Below are positions 27,477 to 35,775 of a stretch of 64,000 nt of DNA, one piece after another. The DNA is from Janthinobacterium agaricidamnosum NBRC 102515 = DSM 9628. GTDB lineage: Bacteria; Pseudomonadota; Gammaproteobacteria; Burkholderiales; Burkholderiaceae_D. The position numbers were made by a program, and so were the translations under genes. Where the stretch lies: NCBI RefSeq assembly GCF_000723165.1, contig NZ_HG322949.1, positions 5,054,783 to 5,118,782 of the forward strand, written 5' to 3'. Numbering within the stretch: position 1 is the first letter of the stretch; each line of letters opens with the position of its first letter. The notes under the pieces are model-generated. The model saw only the letters and a list, made by a program, of their open reading frames with translations. It made no database searches and was not told the DNA's origin.

Positions 27477-27517
27477 ATTCCCTTAATATTTCCTTAGGGA
27501 ATCAATATATTCCCTAG
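27477..27517. promoter_or_regulatory. Three ATTCCCTWA-type boxes
   Basis: ATTCCCTTA (27477-27485), TTAGGGAAT (27494-27502, inverted orientation) and ATTCCCTAG (27509-27517) are spaced by roughly 16 bp centre to centre in an AT-rich part of the LysR-MarR intergenic region. This looks like an operator array. The binding protein is unknown. Confidence 0.4.
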
Positions 27518-27617
27518 CAATATGGTTTATGTGTGGTGCGATGTGGTTTTTAGTTCTTCGAACCTATCCCCACACTTGAGATACCAGGCTGATGCCGGAC
27601 TGATGAAAAAGTTCTTG

Positions 27618-27643
27618 AATATAGTCTTATATGAGACTATATT
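27618..27643. promoter_or_regulatory. 26-bp inverted repeat, likely MarR operator
   Basis: AATATAGTCTTAT (27618-27630) is followed directly by ATGAGACTATATT (27631-27643): 12 of 13 positions are symmetric. It ends 31 bp before the MarR start codon, as expected for an autoregulated MarR-family operator. Confidence 0.65.
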
Positions 27644-27674
27644 GACAGCCATCGATCTGACTACCGCAAAAATA

Positions 27675-28142
27675 ATGGCAACTCCAGCAGCTACCTTAGC
27701 TCCCGCTCATGATGAACAGCCTGGCCGCTGCAACAATACCGCGATCCGCAAGGCGGCGCGCCACCTGACCCGGTTTTACGATGCATGCCTGGCCAAGGTC
27801 GGACTGCGCGCGACCCAGTACGTGATCTTGAACTTGCTGGCCCAGCATGGCCCCGCCACGATGGCGGCGCTGGCGGCGCGCCTGACGATGGACCGGGCCA
27901 CCATGGGACATAATTTGCGCCCGCTGGAACGCGACGGCTTGATCACGATCCGGGTCGGCCAGGCCGACCGGCGCGAGCGCGAAGTCGACTTGTCGGAGCT
28001 CGGAAGACAGCGCGAACTGGAAGGCCGCTCCGAGTGGAGCACCGCGCAAAAGCTGTTCGAGCAAGCGTTCGGCGTCGACGATGCGCTGGCGATGCGGCGT
28101 GTCATGAGCCGCATCGCGCGGATCGAGTTCCCTGCCGTGTAG
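27675..28142 (+). CDS. MarR family transcriptional regulator
   Basis: 155 residues from ATG 27675; the frame is open for 51 further codons upstream, but these overlap the palindromic operator and are not MarR-like. The winged helix is in QYVILNLLAQHGPATMAALAARLTMDRATMGHNLRPLERDGLITI with the basic wing VGQADRREREVDLSELG. A pair of Cys residues lies near the N-terminal helices (Cys17, Cys36). It probably represses itself and the two genes downstream (SnoaL-like and MBL-fold), which are on the same strand. Confidence 0.88.
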   Translation: MATPAATLAPAHDEQPGRCNNTAIRKAARHLTRFYDACLAKVGLRATQYVILNLLAQHGPATMAALAARLTMDRATMGHNLRPLERDGLITIRVGQADRREREVDLSELGRQRELEGRSEWSTAQKLFEQAFGVDDALAMRRVMSRIARIEFPAV

Positions 28143-28238
28143 AGACGAGACATTGGCTGAGTAAAACACGCGCCCCGGTCATGCCGGGGTAAAAAATAGC
28201 AAATACGGGCATATAAGCTCATATCAAAGGAAAACATC

Positions 28239-28733
28239 ATGAAAACTTATTGTAAGAACCTCGCTATTGCCGCCGCTGCCATCGGCACGGTATTGGCCGC
28301 CACGCCAGCGATGGCCGCGGCGCAAGTCGACGCCAGGGACTTGCAGGAAATCCGCGCCCTGTTCCTGCGCCAGGCGGCCGGCGAACGCGCGCATGACATC
28401 GGCGTGCTCGACAGCGTACTGGCCCATGCGGCGCCGGGCCAGCCGGACCCGGTCAGCTTTGTCGCGCGCGCCTACCGCTTCTGGGGGCGCGATGCGGTGC
28501 TGGATCATTTCCGCGCGACCTACAAGGGTACCTGGGATTTCGAGGTCGAGCCCGATAGCATCCGCATCATCCCGCTGGGCCCGGATACCGCACAGATTTA
28601 CGCCCCCGTTCGCATTACGCTGGGCGCCGCCGGCCAGCCGCCAAAAACGGCGCCGTACCTGATCAATGAATTTGCCATCCGCACCAGCGAAGGCTGGCGC
28701 ATTTCCGCCATCATTCCAGTGCCGGCGCAGTGA
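28239..28733 (+). CDS. Secreted SnoaL/NTF2-like protein
   Basis: 164 residues. The Sec signal peptide ends ATPAMAAAQ. The mature part has the NTF2/SnoaL-type alpha+beta cone pattern: a long first helix (DLQEIRALFLRQAAGERAHD), a conserved F-W-G-R-D-A-V-L-D-H-F block, and late strands (TAPYLINEFAIRTSEGWRISAIIPVP). These folds bind small hydrophobic molecules or act as hydratases or isomerases. No catalytic residues can be assigned. It lies 96 bp after marR and 25 bp before the MBL gene, so an operon is likely. AAAGGAAAACATC precedes the start. Confidence 0.75.
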   Translation: MKTYCKNLAIAAAAIGTVLAATPAMAAAQVDARDLQEIRALFLRQAAGERAHDIGVLDSVLAHAAPGQPDPVSFVARAYRFWGRDAVLDHFRATYKGTWDFEVEPDSIRIIPLGPDTAQIYAPVRITLGAAGQPPKTAPYLINEFAIRTSEGWRISAIIPVPAQ

Positions 28734-28758
28734 GTTTCCATTTTAAACAAGGTGAGAT

Positions 28759-29691
28759 ATGAAGCGTCGTGAAATGATGAAGTTGGCATCGCTGGCCATG
28801 GTTCCGCTGTTGCCGGGACTGGCCCGCGCGGCCGTGGACAGCCAGCCGTCAATGTTGCAATACAAGGTGATGACCGTAAAACGGCCCGGGCTGAACCGTG
28901 ATGTGCCGCCGGGCAAGGAGTCGCTGAACTGGGTCGCCAATTCGTCGACGCTGATTTATGGCCGGCGCGACGCGGTGCTGGTCGATACCTTCCTGACGAT
29001 TGAACAGAGCCATGGCCTGGCGGATGCGATTATTGCCAGCGGCAAGACGCTGAAAACCATCTACATTACCCACGCCCATGGCGATCACTTCTTTGGCTTG
29101 AAAATCCTGCAAGACCGCTTCCCCGACGTCCAGGCGCTGGCGACGCCGGTGGTGGCCGAGAAAATGACGTCGCAAATCACGCCCGATAAATTGAACAGCC
29201 GCTGGCGCAAGCTGTTCCCAAACCAGATTCCCGACATCATTTCCACCGCCGACGCGATGCAAGGCGATCATTTCGAGCTGGAAGGCAATCCACTGATACC
29301 GATCAGCGTCGGCCATACCGACACCGACGATTCCACTTGCCTGCATGTGCCGTCGATCGGCCTGCTGCTGGCCGGCGACGCCGTGTATAACGGCATCCAC
29401 CCGTTCCTGAACGAATCGAACCGGCAAACCCGGCTCGAATGGATCGCCGCGCTGGACCGGATCGATGCGCTGAAACCGCGCGCGGTGGTGGCGGGGCACA
29501 AGATTCCCGAGAACGACGACAATCCGGAAATCGTCGCAGAAACCCGGCAATACCTGCGCGACTTCATCCGCCTGAACGACAGCACCGGCACCGCCCGTGC
29601 ACTGTACGACCAGATGCTGGCGCTGTATCCGGAGCGCGCCAATCCTGGCTCGCTGTGGAGCGCCGCCAATACCGCCAAGTCGCAAGCCTAA
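28759..29691 (+). CDS. Metallo-beta-lactamase-fold hydrolase with Tat-like signal
   Basis: 310 residues. The N-terminus, MKRREMMKLASLAMVPLLPGLARA, has a twin-arginine-like motif and a hydrophobic stretch. The zinc site is THAHGDHFFGL (HxHxDH), with further ligands in VGHTDTDDST, LLLAGDAVYN and VVAGHKIPE. It belongs to the broad MBL-fold hydrolase group (glyoxalase II-like to lactonase-like). The substrate is unknown. Located downstream of the SnoaL-like gene in the presumed MarR-controlled operon. Confidence 0.85.
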   Translation: MKRREMMKLASLAMVPLLPGLARAAVDSQPSMLQYKVMTVKRPGLNRDVPPGKESLNWVANSSTLIYGRRDAVLVDTFLTIEQSHGLADAIIASGKTLKTIYITHAHGDHFFGLKILQDRFPDVQALATPVVAEKMTSQITPDKLNSRWRKLFPNQIPDIISTADAMQGDHFELEGNPLIPISVGHTDTDDSTCLHVPSIGLLLAGDAVYNGIHPFLNESNRQTRLEWIAALDRIDALKPRAVVAGHKIPENDDNPEIVAETRQYLRDFIRLNDSTGTARALYDQMLALYPERANPGSLWSAANTAKSQA

Positions 29692-30186
29692 AACCCGCAG
29701 CCACGGCATGGGCGCCGTCCAGCGCACCCATGCCGCCCCCCGCCCCTATACAGGTGCAGACCGGCACCGCCATCCCCTTCTCCGCACACGCCGGCCAAAC
29801 ACCGTCATGGCCCACGCAGGGTCATTCGACAGAGCTTTATTGCATCATTAAGGATAAGGAAATCGAATAAAACAGAGGTTTTTTTCGCTCCCGGCATCTC
29901 GTCAAAACGAGCTGTTTTCTTCAGTTTTTTTGTGCAAAATTTGGTGGTAGAGTGGCGCCGGAATCATGCATGGCAATGCACATCCATAACCCCGATCGAT
30001 TCCATCCCTTGCGAAGCCGCATGACAAGCCGCTTCCGCACACCCGGTGTCCGCACGATCCCTGTTTTTCTTGAACCTTTGATGGTTCGGACAGTATCAAC
30101 GGACAGAACAACACACTGACACAATTAAATTCAACCGCACCCGGAATGCGTCCGATGACAACAATCAGCGACAACGGAAAGCGAAC
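29692..30186. other. Intergenic region without recognisable gene
   Basis: About 500 bp between the MBL gene and the PII-like gene. The only structure seen is a weak hairpin CTCGT-CAAA-ACGAG (29898-29911) followed at a distance by a run of seven T, a possible terminator. I looked for a sigma-54 -24/-12 element ahead of the PII-amtB genes and found none with correct GG/GC spacing. Short reading frames here lack ribosome sites and family features. Confidence 0.5.
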
Positions 30187-30567
30187 ATGAAACTGGTATC
30201 GGCAACCATCAGACCCGGTGCACTGGACGATGTTTATCGGACGCTGCTGCGCATCGGTATCGATGACATGAACGCAACCATGATCAAGACCGCCGGCTGC
30301 CAGCCGGCAAAGGCTGAACGATACGGTGACGACGCCTATCTGGTGGGCGACACCGATGCCGTCAGGCTGGACATCGAAGTCAGCGGCTGGCAAGTGCGGC
30401 AAGTGATCGACGCCATTGCCGTTGCGGCAGGTGCAAGCCAGTGTGTGGTGCATGACTTGATGCGCAGCGCCGGCATCGACATCGACATCGACATCAACGG
30501 CGGCACTGATGCAATCCTGCCTCCCATTCAATCCATGATAGAAGAAAGCACCTTGAGTATATGTTAA
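30187..30567 (+). CDS. Atypical PII-like signal protein
   Basis: 126 residues. It begins MKLVSATIRPGALDDVYRTLLRIGI, the GlnB/GlnK N-terminal strand and helix. The T-loop region ERYGDDAYLV lines up with ELYRGAEYVV of GlnK, so the modifiable tyrosine position is kept. The B-loop (TGKIGDGKIFV in GlnK), needed for ATP/ADP binding, is absent and replaced by AAGASQCVVHDL. The C-terminus is longer and has an Asp/Ile repeat (IDIDIDING). The gene overlaps amtB by 7 bp, as glnK normally precedes amtB. It is likely an amtB partner with altered nucleotide sensing. Confidence 0.8.
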   Translation: MKLVSATIRPGALDDVYRTLLRIGIDDMNATMIKTAGCQPAKAERYGDDAYLVGDTDAVRLDIEVSGWQVRQVIDAIAVAAGASQCVVHDLMRSAGIDIDIDINGGTDAILPPIQSMIEESTLSIC

Positions 30568-32078
30568 GTAAATTTTTCTCCGCTTGCGGCTTGCTGATTC
30601 TGATGAATCTGATGTCGCCGGCAAGCGCCGCGGATACTGCCGCCCCGCCGGCCAGCGCCAGCGTCACCGCGGCGGCGGCGGCGACACCGCTGGTCACGCC
30701 GGCCGCGCCCGTTGCGGACACAGTCAGCGTTGCCCAACCATCCGCGCCCACGCCAAACAAGGGCGACACCGCCTGGATGATGGTCGCCACGATACTGGTG
30801 ATCTTGATGACCATCCCCGGTCTGGCGCTGTTCTACGGCGGCCTGGTGCGCTCCAAAAACATGCTGTCGGTGCTGATGCAGGTATTCATGATTTTCGCCC
30901 TGATCGTGGTGCTGTGGTGCTTGTATGGTTATTCGCTGGCTTTCACCGAGGGCAATGCGTTTTACGGCACGTTCGACCGCGCCTTCCTGAACGGCATCTG
31001 GGATCCGGCCAAGGCCACCTTCTCGACCGCCGCTACTTTCAGCAAGGGCGTGGTGCTGCCTGAATTCGTCTATGCCGCGTTCCAGGCCACCTTTGCGGCC
31101 ATCACTTGCGGCCTGATCGTCGGCGCCTTCGCCGAGCGCGCCCGCTTCGGCGCCGTGCTGGCTTTCGTGGTGCTGTGGTTCACCTTCGCCTACCTGCCGG
31201 TGGCGCACATGGTCTGGTTCTGGACCGGCCCCGACGCCATCAAGGATGCGACCAGCGCCGCGATCGAAGGCGCCAAGGCCGGCTGGCTGTTCCAGAAAGG
31301 CGCGCTCGATTTCGCCGGCGGCACCGTGGTGCATATCAACGCCGCGGTGGCCGGCCTGGTCGGCGCCGTGATGATCGGCAAACGCATCGGCTACGGCCGC
31401 GAAGCCATGGCGCCGCATTCGCTGACCATGACCATGGTCGGCGCGTCGCTGCTGTGGGTCGGCTGGTTCGGCTTCAACGCCGGCTCGGCGCTGGAAGCGG
31501 GCGACATCGCCGCGCTGGCTTTCATCAATACCCTGCTGGCGACCGCCGCCGCAGTGATCTCGTGGGTCACGGTCGAATGGGGCAGCAAAGGCAAGGCGTC
31601 GATGCTCGGCGGCGCGTCCGGCGCCGTCGCCGGACTGGTGGCGATCACCCCGGCCTGCGGCTTTGTCGGTCCGATGGGCGCACTGGCCATCGGCTTGCTC
31701 GCTGGCGTGGTATGCCTGTGGGGCGTGAATGGCTTGAAACGCCTGATCGGCGCCGACGATACGCTGGACGTGTTCGGCGTGCATGGCGTGGGCGGCATCC
31801 TGGGCGCCTTGCTGACCGGCGTATTCGCGTCGCCGGCCCTGGGCGGCCAGGGCGTGTTCGATTACGTCACGAACAAAATCTCGGTCGATCCGTATTCGAT
31901 TCCCCATCAAGTATGGGTGCAGGCCCAGGCCGTCGGCACCACCGTGCTGTGGTCCGGCATCGTCTCGCTGATCGCCTACAAGCTGGTCGACCTGGTCATC
32001 GGCTTGCGCGTGCCGCAGGAAGAGGAACGCGAAGGACTGGATATCGCCAGCCATGGCGAGTCGGCCTACCACCCGTAA
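30561..32078 (+). CDS. amtB: Ammonium transporter
   Basis: 505 residues. A signal peptide ([23 protein letters not shown]) and an Ala/Pro/Thr-rich linker (to about residue 65) precede about 11 transmembrane helices. The twin pore histidines are in [16 protein letters not shown] (about residue 255) and [16 protein letters not shown] (about 400). It conducts NH3/NH4+ into the cell. The start codon overlaps the stop of the PII-like gene, so translation is probably coupled. The N-terminal linker is longer than in E. coli AmtB. glnA follows after 82 bp. Confidence 0.95.
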   Translation: MLSKFFSACGLLILMNLMSPASAADTAAPPASASVTAAAAATPLVTPAAPVADTVSVAQPSAPTPNKGDTAWMMVATILVILMTIPGLALFYGGLVRSKNMLSVLMQVFMIFALIVVLWCLYGYSLAFTEGNAFYGTFDRAFLNGIWDPAKATFSTAATFSKGVVLPEFVYAAFQATFAAITCGLIVGAFAERARFGAVLAFVVLWFTFAYLPVAHMVWFWTGPDAIKDATSAAIEGAKAGWLFQKGALDFAGGTVVHINAAVAGLVGAVMIGKRIGYGREAMAPHSLTMTMVGASLLWVGWFGFNAGSALEAGDIAALAFINTLLATAAAVISWVTVEWGSKGKASMLGGASGAVAGLVAITPACGFVGPMGALAIGLLAGVVCLWGVNGLKRLIGADDTLDVFGVHGVGGILGALLTGVFASPALGGQGVFDYVTNKISVDPYSIPHQVWVQAQAVGTTVLWSGIVSLIAYKLVDLVIGLRVPQEEEREGLDIASHGESAYHP

Positions 32079-32123
32079 CAAATCGGCCATCAGAAATCAG
32101 CAACAGCAACGCAACATCATTCC

Positions 32124-32140
32124 GGCGCATTGCGTGCGCC
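32124..32140 (+). other. Hairpin between amtB and glnA
   Basis: GGCGCA (32124-32129) and TGCGCC (32135-32140) form a 6-bp stem with a 5-nt loop 20 bp before the glnA start. There is no T-tract, so it is not a terminator. It could stabilise or cap the glnA part of the transcript. Confidence 0.35.
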
Positions 32141-32160
32141 CCATCTTGAAGGAGTTTTAC

Positions 32161-33576
32161 ATGGCAATCACAGCCGTAGAAGTAATGAAAATGGTACAAG
32201 ATCATGAAGTCAAGTTCGTCGACTTCCGTTTCGCCGATACCCGCGGCAAGGAGCAGCACGTGACGGTTCCCGTGTCGCACTTCGACATGGACAAATTCGT
32301 TTCCGGCCACGCCTTCGACGGTTCGTCGATCGCCGGCTGGAAGGGCATCGAAGCGTCGGACATGCTGTTGCTGCCGGATCCGAATACCGCCAACATCGAC
32401 CCGTTCATGGAACAAACCACGCTGTTCATGCAGTGCGACGTGATCGAACCGGCGGACGGCAAGGGTTACGACCGCGATCCGCGCTCGATCGCCAAACGCG
32501 CCGAAGCGTACCTGAAATCGTCCGGCATCGGCGACACCGCCTACTTCGGCCCGGAGCCGGAATTCTTCATCTTCGACAGCGTGCGCTGGAACATCGGCAT
32601 GGATGGCTGCTTCGTCAAGATCGGCTCCAACGAAGCTTCCTGGTCGACCGGCAAGCATATCGAAGGAGGCAACAGCGGCCACCGCCCTGCCGTCAAGGGC
32701 GGCTACTTCCCGGTGCCGCCAGTCGACAGCTTTCAGGACATGCGTTCCGAAATGTGCCTGCTGCTCGAAGCGCTGGGCATCCCGGTCGAAGTGCACCACC
32801 ACGAAGTGGCCGGCGCCGGCCAGAATGAAATCGGCACCAGGTTCTCGACGCTGGTCGAGCGCGCCGACTGGACCCAGAACCTGAAATACGTGGTGTTGAA
32901 CGTGGCCCACAGCTACGGCAAGACCGCCACCTTCATGCCGAAACCTGTGGTCGGCGACAACGGTTCCGGCATGCACGTGCACCAGTCGATCTGGAAGGAC
33001 GGCGTCAACCTGTTCGCCGGCGACGGTTACGCCGGCCTGTCGGAAACCGCGCTGTTCTACATCGGCGGCATCATCAAGCACGCCAAGGCCCTGAACGCGA
33101 TCACCAATCCCGGCACCAACTCCTATAAACGGCTGGTGCCGGGCTTCGAGGCGCCCGTGAAACTGGCGTACTCGGCGAAAAACCGCTCGGCGTCGATCCG
33201 CATTCCCTACGTCGCCAATCCGAAGGGCCGCCGCATCGAAACCCGTTTCCCGGACCCGCTGGCCAACGTCTACCTGTGCTTCGCCGCGCTGCTGATGGCC
33301 GGCCTGGACGGCATCCGCAACCGCATCCATCCGGGCGAAGCCGCGACCAAGGACTTGTACCACTTGCCGCCGGAAGAAGACGCGCTGATCCCGACCGTCT
33401 GCTCGTCGCTGGAAGAGGCGCTGGACAACCTGGATAAGGACCGCGCCTTCCTGACCCGCGGCGGCGTGTTCAGCGATGCGATGATCGACGCCTACATCGA
33501 ATTGAAGATGCAGGACGTGCAGCGCATGCGCATGACCACCCACCCTGCCGAATTCGATATGTATTACTCGCTGTAG
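32161..33576 (+). CDS. glnA: Glutamine synthetase, type I
   Basis: 471 residues. It makes glutamine from glutamate, NH3 and ATP as a dodecamer. Motifs: [18 protein letters not shown] and [17 protein letters not shown] near the N-terminus, [11 protein letters not shown] (about residue 128), [14 protein letters not shown] segment ([16 protein letters not shown], about 265), [11 protein letters not shown] (about 325) and [10 protein letters not shown], where the Tyr matches the adenylylated Tyr397. The start at 32161 has GAAGGAGTTTTAC upstream. It forms an operon with amtB before it and the glutaminase gene 7 bp after. Confidence 0.98.
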   Translation: MAITAVEVMKMVQDHEVKFVDFRFADTRGKEQHVTVPVSHFDMDKFVSGHAFDGSSIAGWKGIEASDMLLLPDPNTANIDPFMEQTTLFMQCDVIEPADGKGYDRDPRSIAKRAEAYLKSSGIGDTAYFGPEPEFFIFDSVRWNIGMDGCFVKIGSNEASWSTGKHIEGGNSGHRPAVKGGYFPVPPVDSFQDMRSEMCLLLEALGIPVEVHHHEVAGAGQNEIGTRFSTLVERADWTQNLKYVVLNVAHSYGKTATFMPKPVVGDNGSGMHVHQSIWKDGVNLFAGDGYAGLSETALFYIGGIIKHAKALNAITNPGTNSYKRLVPGFEAPVKLAYSAKNRSASIRIPYVANPKGRRIETRFPDPLANVYLCFAALLMAGLDGIRNRIHPGEAATKDLYHLPPEEDALIPTVCSSLEEALDNLDKDRAFLTRGGVFSDAMIDAYIELKMQDVQRMRMTTHPAEFDMYYSL

Positions 33577-33583
33577 AGCCATC

Positions 33584-35164
33584 ATGAAGAAGACCGATCA
33601 CCATCCCGCTCCTCCGGGCCCGGCGTCGAAAGACGCCGGGGCGGCACTCAACTCGATCGAGGCGATCCTGTTCAACTCGCTGGACATGAGCAAGAAAGAC
33701 TTGATCTCGAAAAACACCCTGATCGAGCATTTGCATCAGGCCGGCATAGAAAAGGACGATCCGCGGATTGCGCAATTGATGCGGCGCCTGAACGATGCGC
33801 TGGACAACCGGCCGGAAATCGATCTGGCCTACTTCGTCGAGCTGACCCAAAGCTGTTCCGTGCTGCTGCAAAAAGCATTGCAGGGCCGCCTGGCGATTCC
33901 CGATTTCGCCGCCTTTTGCGCCAGGCTGGCCGAGATCTTCGACACCGTCAAAAACAATCATGGCGGCCAGGTCGCCAGTTACATCCCGCAACTGGCCAAG
34001 GTGCCCGCCGAAAAATTCGGCGTCGCCATTTGCAGTGTCGACGGCCAGCGCTTTTCGCTCGGCGATGCGAAAGAACATTTCAGTATTCAATCGATTTCCA
34101 AGACTGTCGGCTACTGCCTGGCGCTGGAAGAGTTTGGCGAAGAAGTGGTGCACCGCCATGTCGGCCGGGAAGCGAGCGGCAGCGGCTTCAACGCCATCAC
34201 CCTCGATGCGCAAGGCCGGCCGCACAATCCGATGATCAATGCCGGCGCCATCATGGCGTGTTCGCTGATCAAGCCGCAAGCCAAGCCGGCCGAGCGTTTC
34301 GATTATGTGCTGTCGATGTGGGAAAGGCTCGCCGGCCACATCAAGCCGATCTTCAACAACGCCGTGTACCTGTCCGAAAAGCAGACCGCCGACCGCAACT
34401 TCGCGCTGGCTTATTTCATGAGCGAGAAAAAGAAATTCCCGCTCAATACCAATCTGCTGGAAACGCTGGACCTGTATTTCCAGTGCTGTTCGATTGAAAT
34501 GACATGCGACGCGATGTCGCTGCTGGCCGGCACCCTGGCCAAGGGCGGCGTGCACCCGCTGACCGGCGAACGCATCTTCCAGCCGAATACCGTCAAGAAC
34601 TGCCTGTCGCTGATGAATTCCTGCGGCATGTACGATTTCTCCGGCGAATTTGCGTTCACCATCGGCTTGCCGGCCAAATCCGGCGTCGGCGGCGGCCTGA
34701 TGGTGGTGATCCCCAAAGTGATGGGGATCTGCATCTGGTCGCCGGCACTGGACCAGAACGGCAACAGCGTGCGGGGCATCGACTTTTGCCGCGAGCTGGT
34801 ACGCTCATTCAACTTCCACAATTACGACAGCCTGGTGGTCAGCGACACCACCAAGACCGATCCCCGCAAAAAGCCGCTGCAAGCGAAACTCGACGGCGTG
34901 GTCGCCTTGTGCTGGGCCGCGTCGCAAGGCGATGTCAGCGAGATGCGGCAACTGCTGGCGGCCGGCGTCAACCTCAACGACGCCGACTACGACGGCCGCA
35001 CGCCGCTGCACCTGGCGTCGTCGGAAGGACATGTCAAGGCGGTCGAATTCCTGATCCGCCATGGGGCGCTGACGGATGCCCGCGACCGCTGGGGCAACCG
35101 GCCGGTCGACGATGCGGCACGGGGTAAATATGGGGCGATCGAGGCATTGCTGGCCGCCGCCTGA
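33584..35164 (+). CDS. glsA: Glutaminase, kidney-type architecture with ankyrin repeats
   Basis: 526 residues. Residues ~23-130 form a helical EF-hand-like domain (DPRIAQLMRRLNDAL, IPDFAAFCARLAEIFD), as in animal GLS. The catalytic glutaminase domain (~140-430) has the Ser-x-x-Lys nucleophile motif SIQSISKTVGY, SYIPQLAK, PHNPMINAGAI, TADRNFALAYFM, SCGMYDFSGEFAF and GLPAKSGVGGGLMVV. Residues ~435-526 contain two clear ankyrin repeats (ADYDGRTPLHLASSEGHVKAVEFLI). Most E. coli-type bacterial glutaminases are ~310 residues with only the catalytic part. Glutamine hydrolysis directly downstream of glutamine synthetase suggests nitrogen balance, pH or glutamate supply. Confidence 0.94.
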   Translation: MKKTDHHPAPPGPASKDAGAALNSIEAILFNSLDMSKKDLISKNTLIEHLHQAGIEKDDPRIAQLMRRLNDALDNRPEIDLAYFVELTQSCSVLLQKALQGRLAIPDFAAFCARLAEIFDTVKNNHGGQVASYIPQLAKVPAEKFGVAICSVDGQRFSLGDAKEHFSIQSISKTVGYCLALEEFGEEVVHRHVGREASGSGFNAITLDAQGRPHNPMINAGAIMACSLIKPQAKPAERFDYVLSMWERLAGHIKPIFNNAVYLSEKQTADRNFALAYFMSEKKKFPLNTNLLETLDLYFQCCSIEMTCDAMSLLAGTLAKGGVHPLTGERIFQPNTVKNCLSLMNSCGMYDFSGEFAFTIGLPAKSGVGGGLMVVIPKVMGICIWSPALDQNGNSVRGIDFCRELVRSFNFHNYDSLVVSDTTKTDPRKKPLQAKLDGVVALCWAASQGDVSEMRQLLAAGVNLNDADYDGRTPLHLASSEGHVKAVEFLIRHGALTDARDRWGNRPVDDAARGKYGAIEALLAAA

Positions 35165-35204
35165 GCCAGTTGTGCGACGCAAATCCAGGGCATCAACGGT
35201 AATT

Positions 35205-35232
35205 CCAGTGTGACATGAACAAAACACACTGG
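35205..35232 (+). terminator. Possible terminator of the amtB-glnA-glsA operon
   Basis: CCAGTGTG (35205-35212) pairs with CACACTGG (35225-35232) around a 12-nt loop 40 bp after the glsA stop. The following sequence has no proper T-run, so activity is uncertain. Confidence 0.4.
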
Positions 35233-35291
35233 TATTCCTGCCAGCGGGGGCTAGCCAGGCCGCTTTCCTGTCTGCTATAATTGTCCGCCTT

Positions 35292-35367
35292 GGCCTGGTA
35301 GCTCAGTCGGTAGAGCAGAGGATTGAAAATCCTTGTGTCGGTGGTTCGATTCCGCCCCGGGCCACCA
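35292..35367 (+). tRNA. tRNA-Phe (GAA), second copy
   Basis: Identical over all 76 nt, including encoded CCA, to the tRNA at 20891-20966; anticodon GAA in the loop TTGAAAA. TATAAT at 35276-35281 supplies the -10 element; the -35 is weak. Confidence 0.98.
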
Positions 35368-35377
35368 AGAATAAGCA

Positions 35378-35405
35378 AACGCAACCTTTAGGTTGCGTTT
35401 TTTTT
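35378..35405 (+). terminator. Rho-independent terminator after second tRNA-Phe
   Basis: AAACGCAACC (35378-35387), loop TTT-A, GGTTGCGTTT (35391-35400) and a continuing T-run. Strong canonical form. Confidence 0.9.
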
Positions 35406-35511
35406 CAGTGCGTCACCTCCTCTCACACGCTTCATTTTCGGCTGGTCCATGCATCCCGATGCCCGGCTGAGTATTAATTGCTGAGCCTTGGACTGGATTG
35501 CGACAAGTTTC

Positions 35512-35772
35512 TCAGACAGCAGCGAGCCGTTCAAAATGCGTGCGCTCGAACTCAGTTAGCGAAAGCCTGCGATTGAATCCGTGATGGCGCTGCGGATTGA
35601 AAAATATCTCGTGTAATCACGTATATCCTGCATTGCACTTTCAACGACGGCATTATTGTGGCAGTTTCCGTGGCAATTTCCGCGCCGGCTCATGCCTGGC
35701 TCGATTCGATGCTCCCTTCAGAAGTCGCGCCAAACCTTGCTCATGAACTGCGCCTCCCTGATCGGAGATCAA
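35512..35772 (-). pseudogene. IS3-family transposase remnant
   Basis: The minus strand encodes, in pieces, the DDE-domain end of an IS3-type transposase: QFMSKVWRDF, then HRIEPGMSRRGNCH, NNAVVES, AMQDIRDYTRYF and, after a -1 frame change, NPQRHHGFNRRLSLTEFERTHFERLAAV and a stop at 35512-35514. Defects: an in-frame stop after WRDF, a duplicated GNCH, a deletion that joins VVES straight to the C-terminal AMQDIRDY block, and the frameshift. No terminal inverted repeats or N-terminal part are seen. It is a dead fragment that lies between tRNA-Phe and the oxidoreductase gene. Confidence 0.8.
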
Positions 35773-35775
35773 TTC

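Noticed and set aside
29940..30186. Sigma-54 promoter for the PII-like/amtB genes
   Set aside because: GTGGCGCCGGAATCATGC has GG and GC at a spacing two bases too long; no other candidate fits.
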